A stretch of DNA of 64,000 bases from Ganoderma boninense (Eukaryota; Basidiomycota; Agaricomycetes; Polyporales; Polyporaceae), in the NCBI GenBank assembly GCA_002900995.3, contig CM035314.1, positions 961,252 to 1,025,251 of the forward strand, given 5' to 3'. The position numbers and the translations under genes are program-made. This document shows positions 55,738-64,000 of the stretch, piece by piece. The notes under the pieces are model-generated. The model worked only from the letters and a program-made list of their open reading frames with translations, was not told where the DNA came from and did not search any database. Within the stretch, counting starts at the first letter, position 1. The number at the start of each line of letters is the position of its first letter.

Positions 55738-58700
55738 CTATACGATCCTTGTGTGAGCCATTATAAGCACAAACAGCAGCCAACACTCACATGAGTGGTG
55801 CTCGAGAAGACCATCAATGAGTTCAGATCGTCGGAAGAGTTCGTCGCTGGTGTCATCCGGGTCCGCATCCGCAGGATCATCATCAGCAAGCTGTTGGTCG
55901 CAAGATGCCGAACCGCTGTTGTCGACAGTCGTCGGACAGGTCAGCGAGCCGCCTATGATGCTTCGCCCGTCGAGAGGTTGACCGAGGGGTATGAACGGAT
56001 GGGAGGAAAAGTTTCCGCTCAGTACCCCACCACGAGAGAAGACGCCGCCCTCTATGAGGTCGTTGTATGCCGGCTGAGCGAGGTGCACTTGGGCGGCGCC
56101 TCCGAAGGAAAGGCTTTGCCTAAACATTGCTTTAGTAACCAATAGCGGCCATGATGCCCAGAAACTTACTCGTAGAGAGTGAGGTCGGTGTGGAACAAGT
56201 TGAACGGACCAAGTGTGTACTGCGACGGGCCAGCGGAGGCCTCGACACCCTGTAACGAAAGCTCAATCGCGAGCAACTGGAGTGATATACAAAGAATACT
56301 TACAGTGGTCACGTCGGCCGAAGCAACAACACTCGCATCGACGGCAGATGTATCCGCGGCGAAAGACAGCGTGACGGCGCCGTCGAGCGCAACATACGCT
56401 GGATTTCGGGGATTTCGTGAGAAGTCAGGTGACAATTACGAGTCTAGCAATGGACACTCACCACGAGCACCGACATGCGCAAATGTATTGGGCAAGAGAT
56501 CGAAGGTGAGAGACGCCTCGGGAATGGCGTGGATGCTAGCGCAAGTCATGTAAACAACGAGACGTGAGGAAGGATCCGAAACTTAGTACGATACCTCAAC
56601 GAGCCCGAAAGGGAAACGTCAAACGTAGGAGCGATATCGTAGGCTGAAATCATATGCGTCAGTATCGGTACATTCGAAAGCATGGCTCAGAAATGCGCAC
56701 CAGCGACAATGGTTTCAACCGATGACTCTATCCCCCTCTCATTTTGAGAAGGGTCCGAGCCAACGATACCCAGAGATACGTGGCTGAATGGTCAAATCAG
56801 TGAAAGAGTGCGTAAGAGAGCTTCAAGTTGAATAGGCATACACTTCGGGGAACGGATAGGTCACGGAGGCGCCGATGTTGCCAGACACCGCGAGTGAACC
56901 TTGTAACTGGCCATCTGGACAAATTTTCAGCGTACCATCATCAAGAATTGATTTCTGCGAAGGCTCACAGATGTTGAGAGATGGTCCGATAGAGACTATA
57001 ACATTGAAAGAAAGGTCAATATCTTGTGTAGCCGACTTCCAGTCTGAAGTCACACCCACCGATTCCAGGATACGAGAGCTAGGGAATGTGGTCAGTATCC
57101 TCGGACTCCTTTCAAAGCTACTTCAACTTACCCCAGGCCAAAAGACAGGAGGGATGATCGCAACCTTGTTGCTGTTGTAGCTCGCGGCCGCTCGACCCGC
57201 CAGTTCGAGGCCGATAGTAGCCGATCCGTGCGAAGAGACATAGACGTACGCCTGATTGATGGCCGGAGGGAAGAGCGTGCCCTCAAGATAGAATCCTGTG
57301 GATATGTGCGGGTAAGAACCACGGACAATGCAATGCGAGGTGATTCCTTCAACGTACCGTACTCCACGTTCGCGTTCGCGTTTCCGGAGGCCGTGAGCGT
57401 CAGCGATGACGAGAACATCGTGGTGCCGTCCTCGCTTGCGCACATCTGACTCGCAGAGTACAGGACGGACTGGAACGACTTCGACATCCCCAGGTCGGCT
57501 TTCGTGTTCGACTTGACCTTGTTCAGCCGAGAGAGCCAGTCTCCGAACGCACCGAACCATCGTTCCTCCAGTTCGCGCCGTGTGGGGGAGTTAGGGTCTA
57601 GTATGTGCGACAATCAGTGCACGCCGACCGGACATTCGAGACGTAGACGTGCCAGCAGTATCAATCTCTGACCAATATCCAGGGAGTGTGGTAGCGTCCA
57701 CTCGAAGGAGAACGGATCCGTCAGATGCGGCACGCGTTTCTGACCTGCAGACTGAAGTCAACAATGCTATCACGGCCAAAGGACGAAGGCACGCACATGC
57801 GACTGAAATCGAAGTCGAACTCGACGGTATATACCTGGTTCTCGGCGGGTTTCTTCGAGGCATGTAAGCCAGCAAGGGCGATCGAGTTGTTGACCTCGAG
57901 ACTATGCAACCGCGCATACGGACCACCACAGCCAGACGGGAGCTTGACAATGCTGTCCAGATATTAGCTCACGCTGCACTCGCAGATGAGTTGTACAAGA
58001 CAGCGGCGACGTACGTGTTCTTTGCGCCAGATTCGAACACAGCAGTACACCCCGACACTGGGTCGTTGTCCTTCTTGCGACAATATGCCGTGACGGTCTG
58101 CATGGTGTCGGTCTGGCCCGTACAACCAACGAGCACCCAATCGCTCTCGACTGCCATGGACGACAAAAGGTTCGATGGTCCCTGAAAGCCCATTATGAAC
58201 GTTCACGGCCAAAGATAAGATTGACACTCACATCCATGGCGATCAAACCGAACGAGTTGTCATTCGCATCCGCGCCGCCGTTGGGCGCGTTCTCATCAAT
58301 AGGATCGTCTTGGAGGTCCCAGGACAGGTCGCCGTCGCTCGGCGGGTTCGGGAAAAGGTCATCCTAGGAATTATTCGCTCTCTCTAAGTCTTCGCGAATA
58401 CACTCGGATAAGCCAAACTACCACGCTGAAGGGTGACGTCGTGGTGGTACCATCCGGCGGACGACTGTTCGATATGATGAGAAAACGGAAGGCTGTCAAA
58501 ATTGGGTGAGGCGGCATACCAGCAGTAGCTTTTCTCCTGCGCGAGACAGGCGTGGAATATGTTCGTATCGCCATAGTCTAGTTAGTTGCATGAGTATGAA
58601 GCGAAGTTGAGTACAGCAAGAAAACGTACAGTCTGTGGCCTTCGTGAACGTTCCCGCAGGGCACACCTACATGCAACTCGGGTCAATACGAAAGGTCGGT

Positions 58701-61700
58701 CAAGTGTGAAGGTGGAGTGCAATCACATTGTCGTTGCAGCTAGGAAGAACGAACAGGTTGTGAGTAAATGGATGCCATGAAGCGGCAGGAGGACGTACTT
58801 GTGCGATTGGTGTCCATCTTCGAAACATGGTCGTCGAGCGGGTTCGAACATCAGCACATCATCGTAGCCAATAAACGATCGTAAGGCACGTACACCTGAA
58901 GGATAAGGATAGGTTAGAAAACACGCTCAAATTATCGAAAGAACGATCACATACCATTGGCAGTCCGTAGCCCTTGCGATCTCGTCCGCCGTCAAGCCCG
59001 ACTGGCAGCAGAAAGCTTTGTGCCCCGACGAACACTTGGCGCCGGTTCCCCCTGGTGAGTGCGATCAGCCGGGTAGATAGACAAGCGCTGTTGCAGTGTG
59101 CGTACATGAGTCGACCGCCAGTGTAATCTCGCCCACTGCCCCAGGTAAACGTGAGCGACCAGAGTGAGCATGAATTAACCTATGATACCCACCATTGCAA
59201 ACACCATTACAGTTGTTCGCTATCACGCAAAATTAAATTCGTCAGTTTGGAAACGACTACATGCAAAACGACACGATCCGCCTACCCGTTCCACGCCACT
59301 GGCAGTTCTGAGGCACTTGGCTGTACGGCGATCAGTAATAAGACCTATATGAGGGAACGCCGGAAGGACACCCACTCGACAGGACAGCACACAGGATTTC
59401 CGGTGCTTTTCGCGCACCCCGACTTTGGATTTGCTAAGCAAAGGCCGGCGGTTAGAAGTCTTCCGGTATTCCGAGGCAAAACCACGCTCACCCAACTGTC
59501 CGTCCGTGACGTCTGAAGACATAGTAGGACCAAGCAATTAACGATTATCGAACATCAACTCTCGAAGCCACTTGCCCGTCATCTGCACGTATCCCGACGG
59601 GCACGTTTGTCCGCATCCGGGCTGGACACATTGCTTCCCGTCTTTGGAGTTCTGGTCCAACGACCGCGGAACGATTACTGAAGGAAAGGGTTCAACGTTC
59701 AGAGTCGATCTAGGGTACACACAAAAGGGAGACGTACGAGACGGATCCTCCCCGATGACTGCAGCCAAAGCCTAGAGAGCACATATAAGTAAAAACACAT
59801 GTGTCGTTCATCTCATCTTCAGCGCTCACCGTTGAGCTGGCGTTACGAGTGAAATCAGTCAGCATTGGGCCAAGTCACAATATTCCGGCAGCTCACTTGA
59901 AGTCATCTTGATCAGCCGACCACACCATCAGACCGCCTGTGTGACAAGCTCAGTAGGAATGCTCTTCCGTCAGCGGTCGCATTGAAGGCACCCACCGAAG
60001 CCAGCACCCCGAGCCCAGTTGACCTTCACAGTGAACGTGTCGCGGTCATCGTAGCTCACCCAGTTGTTCTACAGCATGCCGACCGGGCTGAGCACAGCCC
60101 AAAAACTCCTGAGTTTCGGCCTTCGACTTACCGTGTCGTAGACGAGGTACTTGACCTGAGCCGTCTGGTCGTACACGGGCGTAGCGCCGCTGTTCCTGGA
60201 CAGGATGTCCTGAATCTCCGCGAAGCTCAGCGTCCCATCCGCGCCCGTGCATGCTAATGATCAGATGTGCGTGAGCAAAGCAGCGCAGAATCCTCGTTGA
60301 CGACATGAAGACGCACGTCCGCCCGGGGCGGGGCCGTTGAAGGGGCACCCGGGAGTCGAACAAGCGGGGTCGGTGAGCTGGAACGAGCGTCCGTAGAAGC
60401 CGAGCCCGAGGACGATGCGGTCGAGCGGCACACCGACGCGCTGGAACAGGCCGACGCTCTCCTCGATCTCGGTGAGGTTCGTGTGCGCTTGGACGATGTT
60501 CCCGATGAAGACGTCCTTTGCGTCCCACACGCCGTGCAGATCGTACGACATGAGGTTGACCCAGTCGGCAGAGGAGAGGAGGCCGAGGAGGTCGAAGTGT
60601 TGGAGGTACCAGTACGACGACGGCGCGGTGAAGGTGAGACCAAAGGTGTGCCCAGACGCTGAAAACTAGGATATGGAAGGAGGACTGTCAGAGTACGGCT
60701 AGTAGAGGCGGGTAGAATAAACATACAGTGGAACGGATGATATGGAACATCGCGACCATGTTGGCGGTGTCAGCTGGAACACCACCACGCTCGCATGCCA
60801 CTGCGTTTTATGGTCAGTTCCTCACTCTACGGCCAATATCCGACCCTCACGTACCAGGATATTCCCAGTCGCTGTCCAGACGCAGTCAGAATGAGGCAGA
60901 ACCAGTATGACGAAAGACGTACATGTCCACTCCATCGAAACCGTAGGTGACCATGAAACTAAGGCGACGATTAATTGTCAGCTATTGCCTAGGTATACAG
61001 GTACATTGAGAGCAGTCCTACTTGACAAGGGAATTCGCGAATGCCTGGCTATTAGCCGCGGTAGACGCTACGTCGCTGAAGACATGCTGGGTGGGCGGGT
61101 CGTTGAACGACCATCCGCCGACGGATATGTACGTCTTCAAGTCCGGGTTAGACTGCTTGAGATCAGTGAAAGCCTTGTACTGCGGAACATCCGATGCGGA
61201 CGCAGGTACGACCGCAAATGTGACCTTGAAGACTCTGTTGTGAGCTCCAGCGCACAGAAAGGAGTATCAAAGGTGCCGTACCGGATCGATAGACGCGAAG
61301 GCGTAATTGAGATGAGTATAACCGGCCGCGGGGATATTGTCGGGATACCACTGATCACATGCCCTCGAAGACGCCCTAAGGTGCAAATCATGACGATGAG
61401 GGCAAGCGGGTTACAGGTGCCCGGACGAGCTTACCATCCCTGATATGATGCAAGAACATCAGCAAGGCACGTTTTCGATGGAATGAGATCATACCTCGTA
61501 GTACCCGATGAGGCGGGAGGTCACCGGAGAGTTTACTCCGGACGGGATGGAGGGCGAGCCGCAGTGGTCTCCGACACAGTTTGTGCCGCAAAATTCGTCC
61601 GTAGAGCCGCACTACGAAACGTCCACTGTAAGCGAAGGCGCATATAGGCATGATCAGAGCGACTTACGAATCCAAACTTGCTGCAGCAGACGTTGAGAGG

Positions 61701-62336
61701 ACAGTCCTCGTGACCTGGAGCAGCGTTGGGGCCACATCAGCGACTGCATCGCAGTTACTCGTGCATCCGTCGCCGCAGAAGTCGCTGCCTGCAGACAGAA
61801 CCTCGTCAGAACGAGTACTCTATTTGGATCAGTATGCTGACCATATCCGCAGAACCCGGATTTTCCGCTAAGAAAGAGACTTGTGAGTACTGTGGAGTCG
61901 AAAGAGGGAAAAAAAGAACACGCGAACCAGCAAGCGCCATTGGGGCAAGGCGCAACGACAGAGCAGCTGCCATCGAATCCAGGTGGAGTAATTGTAATGT
62001 TGTTACACGACTGGTTGTCGAGCTGGCGAGGCAGAAGGGGTAAAGTACGGGTATTGCGACTGTGATGGAAGGCAGAGTCTACATCGTACGGAGAGGATCG
62101 AGGACATTGGAACGGGAGCGGAGCCGAGAATTCGACGTCGAAGGGGCGCGAGCACGGGAAGCATTCTGACGGGCCTGGCGACGTTCCAAGCGGAATCGCC
62201 GGGCAGCAGGGCTGAGGTATTCCGACTTAATGGGATATACTGAGTCGGGAAGCAAGAGCAGTATGAAGCAAGTGAGAAGGAGGAAGACCATGGTGCGGTG
62301 GAAACTCGGACGCGTCGGACTCGGCTTGGGAGCCAT
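55738..62336 (-). CDS. Secreted GH18 chitinase, subgroup C-like, with CBM18 (hevein) modules
   Basis: Hydrolyses chitin; secreted. The start at 62,336 gives a hydrophobic leader (MVFLLLTCFILLLLPDSVYP) after a 15-residue N-region. Next come chitin-binding hevein segments (CPNGACCGKSGFCGYG; CPLNVCCSKFGFCGSTDEFC), then the GH18 domain: RLIGYYE, GYTHLNYAFA, TYISVGGWSFND, the catalytic DGVD(I)DWEYP formed by joining 60,923-60,930 to 60,855-60,871 across a 51-nt intron, then NLMSYDLHGVWD and GLGFYGRSF. After it lies the long extension typical of killer-toxin-type chitinases: CVQPGCGQTCPSGY, AFCCQSGLTADEI, VGCTGQTDTMQTVTAYC, EERWFGAFGDWLSRLNKV. It ends near 55,740-55,800. There are over twenty introns. 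One base seems missing between the hevein segments (61,725-61,740). It is divergent from the cysteine-rich gene at 63,111. Confidence 0.9.
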
Positions 62337-63110
62337 TGTGACACTAGAGAAACAGGTCGAAGAGAACAGCTCGGACTGACCGAGTGAGTACTTTATGGCG
62401 GTGGATATGTGACGCCCTCAATGGGGATATTGGACAACATCAGCGTTCATCACTGTGCGCGTCGTCCGATGAAAGCGTGCAAGGTATGCACTGGTGACTG
62501 GTACACACATGGTGACTACATAGCGCATCAACCAGAACACAATTGGCAGGTCCAAAGTGGTACTGTACCTTGTACTTGAGGGTTTTTCAAACGACTTTAG
62601 AGCCCGCCAGTAAGATGGTCCCTGGGTGGGCGCTGGGATAATTTGCTTGGCAAAAGTAGGGTGGCGCTGGCCTCGGACACGCTGGATTGGACCTCGGATG
62701 CACTAGGAGAGCCCCCGATCGTGCTGTGTATTTCATCCGGCGCGTAGTGAGGGCGTCCAGGACGGATTGGCATGGGAGGTTGAGCGGGATGATGGCATAC
62801 ATCATGGTTAGAAGCAACATCGACAGACGCCTGCGCGCCTCTCTTGCCCGAGTCGTAGCCGAAGCGCCCGATGCATTCGAAATCGACCACCACCATCGCT
62901 GCAGGACTGAATCACACAGCACCGCACCCCACGTCGACCATTTCCAACTCTCAATGACGCTAATTCCGTATACAAATCGCCCAGGAACGGTCGTGTGCCA
63001 ACGCGGACCGACCGGGAGTTTCAACTCAGTCATAAGTGCTGTCGCCCCGGCGATCTGGGTGACCTGAGCTCTCCTGCTGTTCTCAGAGTCTGAGAGGCAC
63101 CCAACCCACG
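62337..63110. other. Divergent intergenic region between chitinase and cysteine-rich gene
   Basis: About 770 bp, probably a shared or back-to-back promoter region. A plus-strand frame from an ATG at 62,790 to 63,067 and an overlapping minus-strand frame have no recognisable motif. Confidence 0.45.
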
Positions 63111-64000
63111 ATGGCCTGGTACTCCCGCCTTCGCACTGACACTGTCCAAAGCATCGGCCTTCGTTATCGCTTCTGTTCTGCTCTACAGTGCTCGTCTTTC
63201 GTCTGCACAGACTCAGGCCACCTTCGCCGTTTTCGCCAATGCGCTCCGATATTTATCCTCTCCCTCGCTCGCCCGCGTGCGCCGACGCTCTTGCGAGCAG
63301 CTTGCAGTGTCCAGAGACCATCGTCTTCGCCATTCCCAGCTCGTCCAATCCGGTCTCGAACCTCACCGCCTCCGACTTGAATACGCTCTGTGCGACGACC
63401 TGTTACCAATCGCTCGTGTCCACCGCTGCCGCGGTTGACGCAGCCTGTGCAGGCTGGCCGTACATTCTAGGCGACACAAGCTACGTAGCTTCGTTCCCGT
63501 AAGTTCCCTTCTGACTAAAGAATCGGTTCACAGCTCTCATGCTAAATTCTAGGTTCCAATACCTCGCATATATCTGGAGTCTTGTGCGTGCAGACTGAGT
63601 CACCAGTAGATCGCATTTTTAGCATACTGACCTCAGATATACAGTCTTGCGTGATCCAAGGGTCTGATTATTGCGTCAATATCGCTCAGGTAAAGTTGTT
63701 TCCCGACTGCACGAGGTTTAGATTGAATGTTGTTCTCCACAGGCTTCGCCATCCACAGGCTCTGACTCGCCTATCGTCGATGAGCCGCCTTCGCTCCTGT
63801 GTCAGAACTGCACACTCGACACGTTGAATATACAGATGACCAGCCCTTTTGGATGGGACGCAAGCTTGTATGTCATCCACCAGACAATATCGACCGTTTT
63901 CTCAAAATTTTGGCTTTCCAGCGTCTCAGACTGGATGACCGTCCAGTCCAAATGCGGAGTGACGTTCAACAACACAGTCCCAGCCGGGCTCTTGTTTGAC
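63111..64000 (+). CDS. Cysteine-rich secreted protein, LysM-associated type, 5' part
   Basis: Exons read CADALASSLQCPETIVFAI, LNTLCATTCYQSLVSTAAAV and YVASFP, then, after an intron, FQYLAYIWSLVC, SCVIQGSDYCVNIAQ, CQNCTLDTLNIQMTSPFGW and, reaching the edge, VQSKCGVTFNNT. The LC-x3-C pattern followed by a short exon with a YCVNI-type segment is known to me from fungal LysM-domain proteins encoded next to subgroup C chitinases. No LysM motif is inside the window. The ATG at 63,111 is in a different frame from a leader-like segment (AFVIASVLLYSARLSSAQ) and from the first cysteine exon, so one or two indels or a missed intron must lie between 63,125 and 63,290. The 3' end is beyond the window. Confidence 0.55.

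Noticed and set aside
1..64000. CRISPR array, rRNA genes, bacterial-type operons
   Set aside because: No regularly spaced repeats and no rRNA signature were found; gene structure is eukaryotic.

Overview
This window looks like filamentous-fungus nuclear DNA, most likely from an agaricomycete basidiomycete. Genes are split by many short GT-AG introns (about 35-80 nt). The mix of families fits: fungalysin (M36) proteases, a large secreted GH18/CBM18 chitinase, a Zn2Cys6 regulator, a MYND-finger protein, F-box-like multigene families, a Helitron and hAT-type MITEs. Most genes were assembled by eye from exon pieces, so exon borders are approximate unless stated.

Layout. 1-6,500: a head-to-tail pair of fungalysin genes on the minus strand; the downstream copy (running off the left edge) carries frameshifts, the other reads through. 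8,297-11,200: a very divergent class I ribonucleotide reductase large subunit. 12-27.7 kb: sparse accessory DNA with two uncharacterised genes, a Zn2Cys6 regulator, and two F-box-like genes. One of these is split by a 2.3-kb element with about 758-bp, almost identical inverted arms. 29.7-31.2 kb: a MYND-finger gene and a hAT-type MITE with a perfect 8-bp target duplication. 34.0-35.2 kb: a ribonucleotide reductase small subunit with all metal ligands but one in-frame TAG. 36.3-48.1 kb: two copies of an uncharacterised four-exon gene in opposite orientation, enclosing a nearly intact Helitron (38.2-44.2 kb) and a third F-box-like gene broken by a second hAT MITE. 49.4-55.1 kb: poorly resolved hypothetical genes and a short inverted-repeat element. 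55.7-64 kb: a 6.6-kb subgroup-C-like GH18 chitinase gene, divergent from the start of a cysteine-rich secreted-protein gene of the type that sits beside such chitinases.

How it fits together. The two ends (fungalysin pair; chitinase plus cysteine-rich secreted protein) are secreted degradation functions. The middle 8-50 kb is an accessory region with mobile elements, multicopy orphan families and a divergent R1/R2 reductase pair. Both reductase subunits keep their catalytic residues but are unlike the highly conserved housekeeping enzyme, and one carries a stop codon, which suggests a second, dispensable set. No capsid, packaging ATPase, DNA polymerase or integrase is visible, so a viral origin for this module is only a hypothesis.

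Caveat. At least seven unrelated reading frames carry single-base indels or a stop, two of them in homopolymers (11 C, 6 G). Consensus-sequence errors are a serious alternative to pseudogenisation for several of the broken genes.
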